Part shown: positions 1 through 7,493 of the stretch, one piece after another
How positions within the stretch are numbered: the stretch's first letter is position 1
Layout of the letters: each line of letters begins with the position of its first letter
From: Proteobacteria bacterium UBA2363
GTDB lineage: Bacteria > Pseudomonadota > Gammaproteobacteria > Xanthomonadales > UBA2363
Reading direction: 5' to 3'
NCBI GenBank assembly: GCA_002344355.1
Contig: DDTN01000011.1
Location: 3,502 to 22,410, forward strand
DNA: 18,909 bases
Position numbers and translations under genes: made by a program
The notes under the pieces: model-generated
Database searches by the model: none
What the model saw: only the letters and a program-made list of their open reading frames with translations
Told to the model about the DNA's origin: nothing

Positions 1-38
1 CCGTCGCACTGGCGACACGCCGCCTGGCGGCGGGCTGA
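1..38 (+). CDS. Possible 3' end of an upstream gene (partial)
   Basis: One frame is open from the window edge to a TGA at 36-38 and would encode a tail reading VALATRRLAAG. Only eleven codons are visible, so the protein cannot be identified. The codons end mostly in G or C like the real genes nearby, but that is weak evidence at this length. If real, the gene would converge on the DUF218 gene, with the heptamer repeat between them. It could equally be non-coding. Confidence 0.25.
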   Translation, partial: VALATRRLAAG

Positions 39-56
39 GGCATGACGCTGTTCAGA

Positions 57-71
57 TCTCCCGGAGGGAGA
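57..71. terminator. Small inverted repeat, possible terminator hairpin
   Basis: TCTCCC at 57-62 and GGGAGA at 66-71 are perfect 6-bp complementary arms around a 3-base loop. It lies about 20 bases after the possible upstream stop codon, where a terminator would be expected. No T-run follows on either strand, so intrinsic termination is only a suggestion. Confidence 0.25.
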
Positions 72-122
72 CGGGAGCACGTCACGCTCCGCTTCCCGGA
101 TCCCGATTGCCGACCCTTGCTG

Positions 123-205
123 CCTGGCACCTGGCCCCTGGCGCTTGCCCCCCGCTCCCGCTCCTGCTCCCTGCTCCCTGCGCCCTGCGCCCCGCTCCCT
201 GCCCT
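123..205. repeat. Degenerate heptamer tandem repeat
   Basis: The stretch reads as about twelve imperfect 7-bp units. The first are CCTGGCA, CCTGGCC and CCTGGCG (123-143). The clearest part is CTGCTCC twice, CTGCGCC twice, then CCGCTCC and CTGCCCT (164-205), with a one-base slip near 158-163. The top strand is strongly pyrimidine-biased. It occupies the space between the possible upstream plus-strand gene and the 3' end of the minus-strand DUF218 gene, and its last base touches that gene's stop codon. Copy number may vary between strains. No protein-coding role is likely. Confidence 0.7.
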
Positions 206-900
206 CAAGTCACCCGCCCGATCATCCGCCGGTGGCCGATCAGCCGGGCCCAGCGCAGGCCAACCACGAACAGGGTGTGGTAGCCGGCCTCGAGCAGCAG
301 GCGGCGCAGGCCGCCGCGGCCGGTGCGCAGGGCCGGCTCGGCGGCGCAGGCGCGGGCGTCGATGCCCAGGGTGTGCGCCAGCACCAGGCAGCGCGCCAGG
401 TGGTAGCGGTTGCTGAGCAGGGCGACCGGACCGGGCGGCAGCAGGGCACGGGCCTCGCGCAAGTTGTCGACGGTGTCGCGGGAGCGCGGCTCCACGCGCA
501 GGCGCGGCGCGGCCTCCGGCATCCGGCGCAGCAGCCAGCGGCGCGCCACCTCGGCCTCGCTGGGCTCGCCGGGCCCGCCGCCGCTGCCACCGGTCAGCAG
601 GACCACCAGGTCCGGGTCGGCGCGCAGCAGACGCAGGGCGTGGCGCAGCCGCCAGCGGAACTCGGCGTCGGGCCGGCCCTCCACCAGGCGCTTGCCGAAC
701 ACCACGACGCTGGCCACGGCCCCCGGGTCGCGCGGCGCCCGCCGGGCGACGCCGACGGTGCGCGCCAGGTGCCAGGCGTAGACGCCGCCGGCGGTGAGGA
801 CGGTGGCGCCGATGCCGACCGCCAGCACGTGCAGCACGTCCGGGTCGCGCCAGGGCGAGCCGTTGCGCCAGCGGGGATTGCCGTCGACCGGGGATGCCAT
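205..900 (-). CDS. DUF218 (YdcF/SanA/ElyC-like) membrane protein
   Basis: The 231-residue protein starts at ATG 900. It has one N-terminal hydrophobic segment at about residues 22-43, followed by a soluble domain with the DUF218 layout: a beta strand leading to VVFGKRLVEG, a middle LLTGGSGGG loop followed by SEAEVARRWLL, then SRDTVDNLREA and the strand-turn ALLSNRYHLAR. Members such as SanA, YdcF and ElyC are linked to cell-envelope integrity or polysaccharide/carrier-lipid metabolism, but their reactions are mostly unsettled. It is divergent from the ketoacyl synthase gene with 182 bases between them, so it may not belong to the pigment pathway. The fold family is fairly sure; the substrate is unknown. 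Confidence 0.85.
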   Translation of the reverse strand: MASPVDGNPRWRNGSPWRDPDVLHVLAVGIGATVLTAGGVYAWHLARTVGVARRAPRDPGAVASVVVFGKRLVEGRPDAEFRWRLRHALRLLRADPDLVVLLTGGSGGGPGEPSEAEVARRWLLRRMPEAAPRLRVEPRSRDTVDNLREARALLPPGPVALLSNRYHLARCLVLAHTLGIDARACAAEPALRTGRGGLRRLLLEAGYHTLFVVGLRWARLIGHRRMIGRVT

Positions 901-1045
901 GGCGGCATTTTCGCCGATGCCGGTGGCGCGGGCGAGCCGCTGCCGCCGCTAACGGCCGGCCAGGGCCGGTACCGCGTCACCGGGAAATGCCCGCGCGCAC
1001 CGACCCGCGGCGCCCTGCCTGCACGCCCCGGCGCGGGCCACTGGC

Positions 1046-1051
1046 TATACT
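1046..1051 (+). promoter_or_regulatory. Candidate -10 element of the KS operon
   Basis: TATACT matches the sigma-70 -10 consensus at five of six positions and stands out in otherwise AT-poor DNA. It lies 31 bases upstream of the chosen GTG start, giving a leader of about 25 bases. No convincing -35 hexamer sits 16-18 bases further upstream, so this is a single-element prediction. Confidence 0.4.
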
Positions 1052-1082
1052 CGCGGCCCATCCGTCCGCCCCGCTTCCGTCC

Positions 1083-2282
1083 GTGCAGGCCTGCCGCATC
1101 CTCGTCCACACCGCCACCAGTTGCCTGGGCAGCGGCCGCGCCGCGCACCTGGAGGCCCTGGCGGCCCGCCGCTCCGGCCTTTCCGCCAACGACTGGACAG
1201 CCACCCCCCTGGCGACCGCGATCGGCCGGGTGCCCGGCCTGGAAGGCGCGCCGCTGCCGGCCGACTGGGCGCGCTGGGACTGCCGCAACAACCGCCTGGC
1301 CTGGCTGGGGCTGCGCCAGGACGGCCTGTTCGACACCCTGCTGGAACTGCGCACCCGGCTGCCGGCGCACCGGCTGGGCATCGCGGTCGGCACCAGCACC
1401 GCCAGCATCGCCGAGACCGAACGCGCCTACCGGGAACTGGACGCCGACGGCGGCTTCCCGGCCGACCTGCGCCGGCCGGAGATCCACCAGCCGCATTCGC
1501 TGGCCGGCTTCCTGCAGGAGGCGAGCGGCTGGCACGGGCCCTGCCTGACCATTTCCACCGCCTGCTCCTCGGGCGCCAAGGCCTGGGCGGCCGGCGCCCG
1601 CTGGCTGCAGCAGGGCCTGTGCGACGCGGTCCTGGTCGGCGGCTGCGACAGCCTGTGCGGCAGCACCCTGCACGGTTTCGCTTCGCTGCAGCTCACCTCG
1701 CCGCAGGCATGCCGGCCGTTCGACGCCGGCCGCGACGGCATCAGCATCGGCGAGGCCGCGGCGTTCGCGATCCTGGTGCGCGCCGGCGAGGACGATCCGG
1801 CGAACGCCCCGCACCTGGCCGGCTACGGCGAAAGCGCCGACGCCCACCACATGTCGGCGCCGCACCCCGAAGGCCTGGGCGCGCGCATGGCCACGCTCCA
1901 GGCCCTGCGCCGCGCCGGCCTGGCGCCCACCGACATCGGCTACATCAACCTGCACGGCACCGCCAGCCGCCTGAACGACGAGGTCGAGGCGGCCATGGTC
2001 ACCGGACTGTTCCCGGCCACCACCCTGGCCAGCTCGACCAAGGGCTGGACCGGCCACACCCTGGGCGCCGCCGGCGCGCTGGAGGCGACGATCTCGCTGC
2101 TGGCCCTGGAGCACGGCCTGCTGCCCGGCACCCTGGGCTGCACGCAGCCGGACCCGGCCTGCGGCCCGCAACTGCTGCTGGACAACGCCCGGCATCCGGT
2201 CGATGCCGTGCTCAGCAATTCGTTCGGCTTCGGCGGCAGCAACGCCAGCCTGGTGTTCACCCGGGGCATCGGCCATGACTGA
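1083..2282 (+). CDS. Aryl polyene-type beta-ketoacyl-ACP synthase (KS)
   Basis: This encodes a 399-residue FabF-like condensing enzyme that would elongate the ACP-bound aryl-polyenoyl chain with malonyl-ACP. The thiolase-fold catalytic residues are present: Cys161 in STACSSGAKA, His291 in LHGTAS and His325 in TGHTLGAAGALEA, with Lys320 five residues before the second His as in FabF. The C-terminal NSFGFGGSNASLVF motif is intact. I chose GTG 1083 because the family-like sequence (ILVHTATSCLGSG) begins there and upstream in-frame codons run through the intergenic region; an ATG at 894 is also in frame but would overlap the divergent gene. There is no clear Shine-Dalgarno sequence. The stop overlaps the ATG of the next gene by 8 bases, suggesting translational coupling with its probable partner subunit. 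Confidence 0.92.
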   Translation: MQACRILVHTATSCLGSGRAAHLEALAARRSGLSANDWTATPLATAIGRVPGLEGAPLPADWARWDCRNNRLAWLGLRQDGLFDTLLELRTRLPAHRLGIAVGTSTASIAETERAYRELDADGGFPADLRRPEIHQPHSLAGFLQEASGWHGPCLTISTACSSGAKAWAAGARWLQQGLCDAVLVGGCDSLCGSTLHGFASLQLTSPQACRPFDAGRDGISIGEAAAFAILVRAGEDDPANAPHLAGYGESADAHHMSAPHPEGLGARMATLQALRRAGLAPTDIGYINLHGTASRLNDEVEAAMVTGLFPATTLASSTKGWTGHTLGAAGALEATISLLALEHGLLPGTLGCTQPDPACGPQLLLDNARHPVDAVLSNSFGFGGSNASLVFTRGIGHD

Positions 2283-3066
2283 GTTCGCGGTCGCCGGCAT
2301 CGGCCTGTGGACGCCCGGCCTGCCGGACTGGCCGGCGGCGCGCGCCGTGCTCACCGGCGCGGCGGCCTGGCCGGAAGCGGCCGGCGGCCGGCCGACGCCG
2401 TCGCTGATGCCGGCCAACGAGCGCCGGCGCGCGCCGGACAGCGTGCTGATGGCGCTCGCGGTGGCCGAGCAGGCCTGCGCCGCGGCCGGCGCCGACCCGG
2501 CCACGGTCGCCAGCGTGTTCGCCTCGGTGTTCGGCGACCTGGCGATCAACGACTACATGTGCGCCACCCTGCGCGACGATCCGGCGCAGATGTCGCCCAC
2601 GAAGTTCCACAACTCGGTGCACAACGCGCCCTCCGGCTACTGGAGCATCGCCACCGGCGCGATGGCGGCGGCGACCTCGCTGGCGGCCGGCCGCGAGACC
2701 TTCGCCGCCGCCCTGCACGAGGCGGTGGTGCAGCTGGCCGACAGCGGCGAGCCGGTCCTGCTGGTCGCCTACGACGCGATCGGCTGCGGTCCGGTCGGCG
2801 CGATCGCCGGGTGCCGCGCCTCGTTCGCCTGCGCCCTGGTGCTGACCCCCGACACGGCGGGTGCGCAGGGTTCGCGCCTGCGCGCGGCAGCGGCGACCAC
2901 CGGCGCGGCCGGCGCCGTCCCCGATGCCCTTGCGGCACTGGCCGCCGACAACCCGATCGCCGCCGGCGCCGCGCCCCTGCTGGCGCTGCTGGCCGGGCAG
3001 GCGACCGGCGCCGCGCGCCTGCCGCTGTCGCCGGCCCTGGACCTGGTGCTGGACCGCCTGCCATGA
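2275..3066 (+). CDS. Ketoacyl synthase chain-length-factor-like subunit
   Basis: The 263-residue product resembles the N-terminal ketoacyl-synthase-like domain found in aryl polyene clusters (ApeC / chain length factor type). It has the early FAVAGIGLWTPG strand, the ANERRRAPDSVLMAL segment typical of this family, and KFHNSVHNAPSGYWSIATG at the position of the KS nucleophile elbow. It lacks the active-site Cys context and the C-terminal His-containing half, so it cannot condense by itself. In E. coli-type aryl polyene systems such a protein forms a heterodimer with the KS, and the 8-base overlap with the preceding KS gene fits that. It probably sets polyene length. The start is ATG 2275; its stop overlaps the next ATG by 4 bases. 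Confidence 0.87.
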   Translation: MTEFAVAGIGLWTPGLPDWPAARAVLTGAAAWPEAAGGRPTPSLMPANERRRAPDSVLMALAVAEQACAAAGADPATVASVFASVFGDLAINDYMCATLRDDPAQMSPTKFHNSVHNAPSGYWSIATGAMAAATSLAAGRETFAAALHEAVVQLADSGEPVLLVAYDAIGCGPVGAIAGCRASFACALVLTPDTAGAQGSRLRAAAATTGAAGAVPDALAALAADNPIAAGAAPLLALLAGQATGAARLPLSPALDLVLDRLP

Positions 3067-3872
3067 CCGACGCCACCGATCCGCACGCGATCGCCGTGCT
3101 GATCCCCGCCCTCAACGAGGAGGCGGCGATCCGCGAGGTGGTGAGCTCGGTGCTGGCGATCTGCCCGAACGTCATCGTCGTCGACGACGGCTCCACCGAC
3201 GCCACCGTCGAGCGCATCGCCGACCTGCCGGTGACCCTGATCCGCCACGAAAAGCCGCGCGGCAAGGGCGAGGCGCTGCGCGCCGGCTTCCGCAAGGCGC
3301 TGGCGATGGGTTTCCCGGCGGTGGTGACCATGGACGGCGACGGCCAGCACGTCGCCGCCGACGTGCCCCGCCTGCTGGCCGCGGCGCGCCAGCACCCCGG
3401 CCACATCGTGCTGGGCGCCCGCGTGCTCAACCGCCACCGGCAGCCGGCCTACCGGCGGCGCGCCAACAACTTCGGCGACTGGGGCATCGGCTGGGCGATC
3501 GGCCAGGCGGTGATCGACACCCAGAGCGGCCAGCGCTACTACCCGCGCGCCGCCCTCGAGCTCGCCGACATCGACACCGAGGGTTTCGTGTTCGAGAGCG
3601 AGATCCTCATCGAGGCCAACTGGCAGCGCGGCCTGCGCATCGCCGCCGTGCCGATCGAGTCGCGCTACCACGGCGAGTTCCGGGCCAGCCACTTCCGCTC
3701 GGTGCCGGATTTCATGAAGATCACCTGCCGGGTGATCGGCAAGATCGTGCGGCGCGGCTTCCTGCTGGGCAATTACCGGCGGGCGCGACGCGACACGCCG
3801 CTGCTGGTCGACCCCCAAGGGGTTTCGGCCGATGCCGGCCACTCAGACCAGCCCGGCGGCGTGCCGGGCTGA
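3063..3872 (+). CDS. Family 2 glycosyltransferase
   Basis: This 269-residue GT-A fold enzyme begins with the IAVLIPALNEE strand, carries the nucleotide-binding DDGS at residues 41-44 and the metal/sugar-nucleotide DXD at residues 91-93 (DGDGQH), and has a long C-terminal helical tail but no strong transmembrane helix. It resembles dolichyl-phosphate-mannose-synthase-like GT2 enzymes, which transfer a sugar from a nucleotide donor. In this operon it is inferred to glycosylate the aryl polyene or its lipid anchor; donor and acceptor cannot be read from the sequence. It starts within an ATGA overlap with the preceding gene. Its TGA shares a base with an ATG that opens a ten-codon mini-ORF reaching the next gene. 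Confidence 0.9.
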   Translation: MTDATDPHAIAVLIPALNEEAAIREVVSSVLAICPNVIVVDDGSTDATVERIADLPVTLIRHEKPRGKGEALRAGFRKALAMGFPAVVTMDGDGQHVAADVPRLLAAARQHPGHIVLGARVLNRHRQPAYRRRANNFGDWGIGWAIGQAVIDTQSGQRYYPRAALELADIDTEGFVFESEILIEANWQRGLRIAAVPIESRYHGEFRASHFRSVPDFMKITCRVIGKIVRRGFLLGNYRRARRDTPLLVDPQGVSADAGHSDQPGGVPG

Positions 3873-3904
3873 TGAACGCCGCCAACGAGAGGACGCAGGA
3901 ATGA
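3872..3904 (+). CDS. Ten-codon bridging mini-ORF (possible coupling peptide)
   Basis: An ATG sharing one base with the glycosyltransferase stop (TGATG at 3870-3874) opens MNAANERTQE. Its TGA at 3902-3904 overlaps the ATG of the halogenase-like gene (ATGA at 3901-3904). It could carry re-initiating ribosomes from one gene to the next, but the halogenase-like gene also has its own Shine-Dalgarno sequence inside the mini-ORF. Chance is quite possible for an ORF this short. Confidence 0.25.
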   Translation: MNAANERTQE

Positions 3905-5475
3905 CATCGACGGCCCGCTGCGACGTGGCGATCATGGGCGGCGGCCTGGCCGGCCTGGGCCTGGCCCTGCAACTGCGCGGCCGCTTCCCCGACCTCGACA
4001 TCCGCGTGCTGGAGCGCCGCACCCATCCGCTGCCGGCGGCCGCGCACAAGGTCGGCGAATCGACCGTCGAGATCGGCGCGCACTGGCTGGCCGACAGCCT
4101 GGGCCTGCGCGGCCACCTCGACGCCGAGCACATCCGCAAGTTCGGCTTCCGCTTCTTCTGGTCGGAGGGCCGCCGCGATCTTCATGGCGTCACCGAGCTG
4201 GGCGTGCGCAAGGTGCTGCCGGTGCCCACCTGGCAGATCGACCGCGGCATCCTCGAGAACCACATGGCCCTCGAGGCGCGCCGGCGCGGCATCGTCGTCG
4301 AGGAAGGCGCCGTGGTGCGCGGCTTCGACCTGGGCGCCGACGACGCCGACCACACCGTGCGCTACCAGCACGCCGGCGGGGACAAGGCGCTGTCGGCGCG
4401 CTGGCTGGTCGATGCCAGCGGCCGCGCCGGCCTGGTCAAGCGCAAGCTGGGCCTGGCACAGGACAACAGCCACAACGCCAATGCCGTCTGGTTCCGCCTG
4501 GATGCCCGGCTGGAACTCGACGCCTGGTGCCAGGACCCGGCCTGGCAGGGCGCCTGCGAGCCGCCGGAGCGCTGGCGTTCCACCAACCACCTGGTCGGCG
4601 AGGGTTACTGGGTGTGGCTGATCCCGTTGTCCTCGGGCGCGCACTCGGTGGGCATCGTCTGCGACGCCGACCGGCACCCGCTGGAAGGCATGAACAGCTT
4701 CGACAAGGCCTTGGACTGGCTGCGCCGCCACCAGCCCCTGGTCGCCGACCATGTCGAGGCCAACCGCGACGCGCTGATGGACTTCCTGTTCTTCCGGAAC
4801 TTCTCCTACGGCTGCCGGCAGGTGTTCTCCGGCGACCGCTGGGCGTTGACCGGCGAGGCCGGCGTGTTCCTGGACCCCTTCTACTCGCCGGGCAGCGACT
4901 TCATCGCCATCGCCAACACCTACATCGCCGCGCTGATCGGCCACGACCGCGCCGGCGACCGCGTGGCGCCCTACGCGCGCCTGTACGAGCAGCTCTACTT
5001 CTCCTTCTACGAGAACACCCTGTCGCTCTACCAGGACCAGTACCCACTGTTCGGCAACGCCACGGTGATGCCGGTCAAGGTGATCTGGGACTACGCGTAC
5101 TACTGGGGCGTGCTGTGCGTGCTGGTGTTCCAGGACCGCCTGACCGACATCGCCCTGCTCGGCGAAATGCGCGGCGAGCTGGAACGGGCCGCCGCGCTGA
5201 ACCGCGAGATGCAGGCCGTGCTGCGCGACTGGCACCACCGCGACGGCGGCGACAACCCGGCACGGATGCTCGACCAGGGCGGCCTGGACTGGTTCCATGC
5301 CATGAACGCCCGCCTGCACGAACCCCTGGACGATGCCGGCGTGCGCCAGCGCCTGCGCGACAACCTGGCCCTGCTGGAGACCCTGGCGGCGCGCATCCGC
5401 CACCAGGCCGGCGTCGCCGCCACGCCCCTGCCTCCCGCCGCCGCCGCCCTCGACCTGTTCGACCACGCCGCCTGA
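3901..5475 (+). CDS. Flavin-dependent halogenase-like oxidoreductase (1)
   Basis: The 524-residue FAD protein is related to tryptophan-halogenase-type enzymes. The FAD-binding Rossmann motif GGGLAGLG is at residues 13-20, followed by KVGESTVEIG near 50-59 and a lysine at residue 80 (HIRKFGFRFFW) where halogenases keep their catalytic Lys. The flavin-halogenase signature WxWxIP appears as W237-V-W239-L-I241-P242. The later GEAGVFLDPFYSPGSDF segment matches the second FAD contact. Such enzymes use FADH2, O2 and halide; xanthomonadins are brominated, so the aryl polyene ring or chain is the likely substrate. A non-halogenating monooxygenase is the alternative. GAGAGGA at 3887-3893 gives a 7-base spacing to the chosen ATG; an upstream in-frame ATG at 3832 is less likely. 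It ends the plus-strand operon and converges with the gene at 5489. Confidence 0.85.
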   Translation: MTSTARCDVAIMGGGLAGLGLALQLRGRFPDLDIRVLERRTHPLPAAAHKVGESTVEIGAHWLADSLGLRGHLDAEHIRKFGFRFFWSEGRRDLHGVTELGVRKVLPVPTWQIDRGILENHMALEARRRGIVVEEGAVVRGFDLGADDADHTVRYQHAGGDKALSARWLVDASGRAGLVKRKLGLAQDNSHNANAVWFRLDARLELDAWCQDPAWQGACEPPERWRSTNHLVGEGYWVWLIPLSSGAHSVGIVCDADRHPLEGMNSFDKALDWLRRHQPLVADHVEANRDALMDFLFFRNFSYGCRQVFSGDRWALTGEAGVFLDPFYSPGSDFIAIANTYIAALIGHDRAGDRVAPYARLYEQLYFSFYENTLSLYQDQYPLFGNATVMPVKVIWDYAYYWGVLCVLVFQDRLTDIALLGEMRGELERAAALNREMQAVLRDWHHRDGGDNPARMLDQGGLDWFHAMNARLHEPLDDAGVRQRLRDNLALLETLAARIRHQAGVAATPLPPAAAALDLFDHAA

Positions 5476-5488
5476 GCGGCGGGCCCGA

Positions 5489-6043
5489 TCAGCCGCGCAA
5501 GCGCGCGAGCAGGGCGACCAGGCCGCGGTGGCCGAGCAGCAGGGCGATGCCGAGCGCCACCTGCAGCGCGCCGGCGACGAAGGCAGCCAGCTGGTCGGCG
5601 CCCAACCGTTCGGCCCCGGCACCGGACTCGCGGCTGGCCCACCAGACCGCCACGGCGTTCCAGACCAGGTCGAGCAGGCCGGTGGCGGCCAGCCACAGGC
5701 CCAGCAAGGAGAACGCCAGCGCCTGCCATTGGCCGTAGTCGAGCGTGCTGTCGATGCGCGGCGCGTCGGGGCCGGCCAGCGCGGCCCGCGCCACCAGGTC
5801 GGCGAACAGCCACAGCACCGCCGCGACCGCGACCAGCACCGCGACGCCGGTCAGCAGCGGTCCGAGCATCTCCAGGCGCACGTTGTCCCACAGCAGGGGC
5901 GCGATCCGGGTCAGGGCGGCGACGAGCATGTAGAGCGCCCCCGCCCGGACCAGCACGACCAGCAGCGAGAAGGCGTTGCTGCGCGTGACCGCCGGCCGCT
6001 CCGGCACGTCCGGCGGCACATGCGGGCCGGCCGCGCCAGCCAT
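5489..6043 (-). CDS. Unrecognised four-helix membrane protein
   Basis: I do not recognise this 184-residue protein. It has a short Pro/Ala-rich N-terminus and about four hydrophobic segments, near residues 24-45, 57-82, 103-125 and 147-172, the last ending in a basic tail (LLARLRG). A GxxxxG-rich composition suggests packed transmembrane helices; there are no catalytic motifs. Its ATG overlaps the stop of the upstream secreted-protein gene by one base (TGATG at 6045-6041), so the two are probably co-translated. Its 3' end is only 13 bases from the convergent halogenase-like gene. Whether it serves pigment export or is unrelated cannot be told from sequence. Confidence 0.8.
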   Translation of the reverse strand: MAGAAGPHVPPDVPERPAVTRSNAFSLLVVLVRAGALYMLVAALTRIAPLLWDNVRLEMLGPLLTGVAVLVAVAAVLWLFADLVARAALAGPDAPRIDSTLDYGQWQALAFSLLGLWLAATGLLDLVWNAVAVWWASRESGAGAERLGADQLAAFVAGALQVALGIALLLGHRGLVALLARLRG

Positions 6044-6543
6044 CAACGGTCGCCCAGCTCGGCGCCGTCGACCGGATTGGCCAGCCACTGGGCGATGTCT
6101 CGACCCAGGGCGCGCATGGTGCGGCCGAGCACCGAGCAGGACCCCTTGTAGCCGGCGAACGCGCCGCCCATGGAGTTGCGGGTGGCGTCGAAGCCGGCGA
6201 CGTGCTGGCCGTCCTCGTAGAGGTCGCCGCGCACCGAGCTGCTCTTGGCGTGGCCGATGAACGCGTTGCCCTGGCTGATCGCCTGGGTGATCACCATGCG
6301 CAGGACCCGGCCGCTGTCGGCCGAGGCGTCGCCGACGCGCACCTCGACGTTGCTGGCCGGCGCGAACTCCAGGACGAACTGCGGCAGCTGGGTGTTGAGC
6401 TGGGTGCATTCCTCGCGCACCTTGCGCTGGATGCTGCGGTCGTCGGCGAACGGCACGTGGCCGTCGATGACCACCGGCGCCTGGGCGGCGGCGCCGCCGG
6501 CCAGGCCCAGGCCGGCGGCGAGGGCGATGAGGCGATTGCGCAT
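6043..6543 (-). CDS. Unrecognised secreted (periplasmic) protein
   Basis: The 166-residue product starts with a clear signal peptide: MRNR, a hydrophobic core of about residues 5-18, and a likely cleavage after the AAA near residue 20. The mature part has two cysteines (Cys46 and Cys136) that could form a disulfide, an alternating strand-like middle (FVLEFAPASNVEVRVGD) and a Gly/Ser-rich stretch SMGGAFAGYKGSC before a C-terminal helix. I cannot assign a family. A Shine-Dalgarno-like GGGAGGAA lies about 8 bases before the ATG. It follows the FabG-like gene on the same strand after 218 bases and is coupled to the membrane protein after it. The coding call is firm; the function is open. Confidence 0.82.
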   Translation of the reverse strand: MRNRLIALAAGLGLAGGAAAQAPVVIDGHVPFADDRSIQRKVREECTQLNTQLPQFVLEFAPASNVEVRVGDASADSGRVLRMVITQAISQGNAFIGHAKSSSVRGDLYEDGQHVAGFDATRNSMGGAFAGYKGSCSVLGRTMRALGRDIAQWLANPVDGAELGDR

Positions 6544-6710
6544 GGATCGGTTCCTCCCTGGAACGATTGAAACGGAGACGGGCCCTCCCCCCGGGGCCGG
6601 CGGCGAGCTTGCCACATCCGGACGGCGGCGACACGCCGGGCGACACGGCGACGGCCGCTCCCGGCGGTGCCCGGCGCCGGCTGCGGCGGCAACGCAAGGC
6701 GGCCTCCGGC

Positions 6711-6747
6711 CATGCGCATGGGCACCGCCTCCCGCGTGGCCGGTGCC
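6711..6747 (-). terminator. Inverted repeat after the ketoreductase gene
   Basis: GGCACCG at 6721-6727 and CGGTGCC at 6741-6747 are perfect 7-bp arms around a 13-base loop, starting 14 bases beyond the FabG-like stop on the minus strand. A perfect 10-bp palindrome, CATGCGCATG, follows at 6711-6720. No T-run is present, so it is at best a weak or factor-aided terminator separating the pigment operon from the two unknown genes. The remaining intergenic DNA (6544-6710 and 6748-6761) shows no gene. Confidence 0.35.
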
Positions 6748-6761
6748 GCGCGCCGCAGCGC

Positions 6762-7493
6762 TCAGGCCATGCCGCCGTTGACCCCGATCACCTGGCCGTT
6801 CACGTAGGACGCCGCCGGCGAGGCCAGGAAGGCGACCACGGCGGCGACCTCCGCCGGCGTGCCGACCCGGCCGGCCGGCACCATCTGGCGCACCACCTCG
6901 GGCGGGAACAGGCCGTCGGTCATGCTGCCGGCGATGATGCCGGGCGCCACCACATTGGCGGTTATGCCGCGGCTGGCCATCTCGCGCGCCAGCGACAGGG
7001 TGGCGCCGTGCAGGCCGGCCTTGGCGGCCGCGTAGTTGGCCTGGCCGCGGTTGCCGGTGACCGCGGCCACCGAGGAGATCGACACGATCCGCCCGTAACG
7101 GCCGCGCGCCATCGGCAGCAGCAGCGGCCGGGTGACGTTGAAGAAACCGTGCAGGGACACCTCGATCACCCGCCGCCACTGGTCCTGCGACATGCCGGCC
7201 ATGGGCGCGTCGTCGTGGATGCCGGCGTTGTTGACCACGACATCGATCGGGCCGGCGGCCAGCTCGGCCTCGAGCGCCGCCTCGCAGGCGGCGGGGTCGG
7301 TGACGTCGAAGCACAGGGCGCGGGCGCTGCCGCCGGCGTCGACGATCGCCTGCGCCACCGCCTGCGCCTGCGCCAGCCGGCTGTTGCCGTGCACCAGCAC
7401 CTCCAGGCCGCCGGCGGCCAGGGCCTGGCAGATCGCGCTGCCGAGGTCGCCGCTGCCGCCGGTGACCAGGGCGCGCCTGCGTCGGGTGTTCAT
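6762..7493 (-). CDS. FabG-like 3-oxoacyl-ACP reductase (ApeQ-type KR)
   Basis: This 243-residue classical short-chain dehydrogenase would reduce the 3-keto group of the growing ACP-bound polyene with NADPH. The cofactor motif TGGSGDLG is at residues 11-18 and NNAG at 88-91. The catalytic triad is Ser141 (SISSVAAV), Tyr154 and Lys158 (YAAAK), with the same Ser-to-Tyr spacing as E. coli FabG. The C-terminal VNGQVIGVNGGMA matches FabG proteins. It starts at ATG 7493, inside a 4-base ATGA overlap with the hotdog gene before it, so it belongs to the same operon. A second function in primary fatty acid synthesis is unlikely given this context. Confidence 0.93.
   Translation of the reverse strand: MNTRRRRALVTGGSGDLGSAICQALAAGGLEVLVHGNSRLAQAQAVAQAIVDAGGSARALCFDVTDPAACEAALEAELAAGPIDVVVNNAGIHDDAPMAGMSQDQWRRVIEVSLHGFFNVTRPLLLPMARGRYGRIVSISSVAAVTGNRGQANYAAAKAGLHGATLSLAREMASRGITANVVAPGIIAGSMTDGLFPPEVVRQMVPAGRVGTPAEVAAVVAFLASPAASYVNGQVIGVNGGMA

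Noticed and set aside
123..205. CRISPR array
   Set aside because: The units are 7 bp, contiguous and degenerate, with no spacers and no cas genes nearby.
894..1082. ATG 894 as start of the ketoacyl synthase
   Set aside because: The added 63 residues are Arg/Pro/Ala-rich, overlap the divergent gene and cover the candidate -10 element; family-like sequence begins at GTG 1083.
594..2549. A minus-strand open frame of 651 codons opposite the KS and DUF218 region
   Set aside because: It runs through two real genes and an intergenic region, has repetitive composition and no domain; a GC-driven shadow.
3721..5622. A minus-strand open frame of 633 codons opposite the first halogenase-like gene
   Set aside because: The plus strand carries all FAD and halogenase motifs; the antisense product has biased composition and no motif.
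6544..6761. A small gene between FabG and the secreted protein (for example a minus frame starting MPMRMAGG at 6725)
   Set aside because: The frame runs on into the coding sequence of the secreted protein in another phase and its product is Arg/Pro-rich without a domain.
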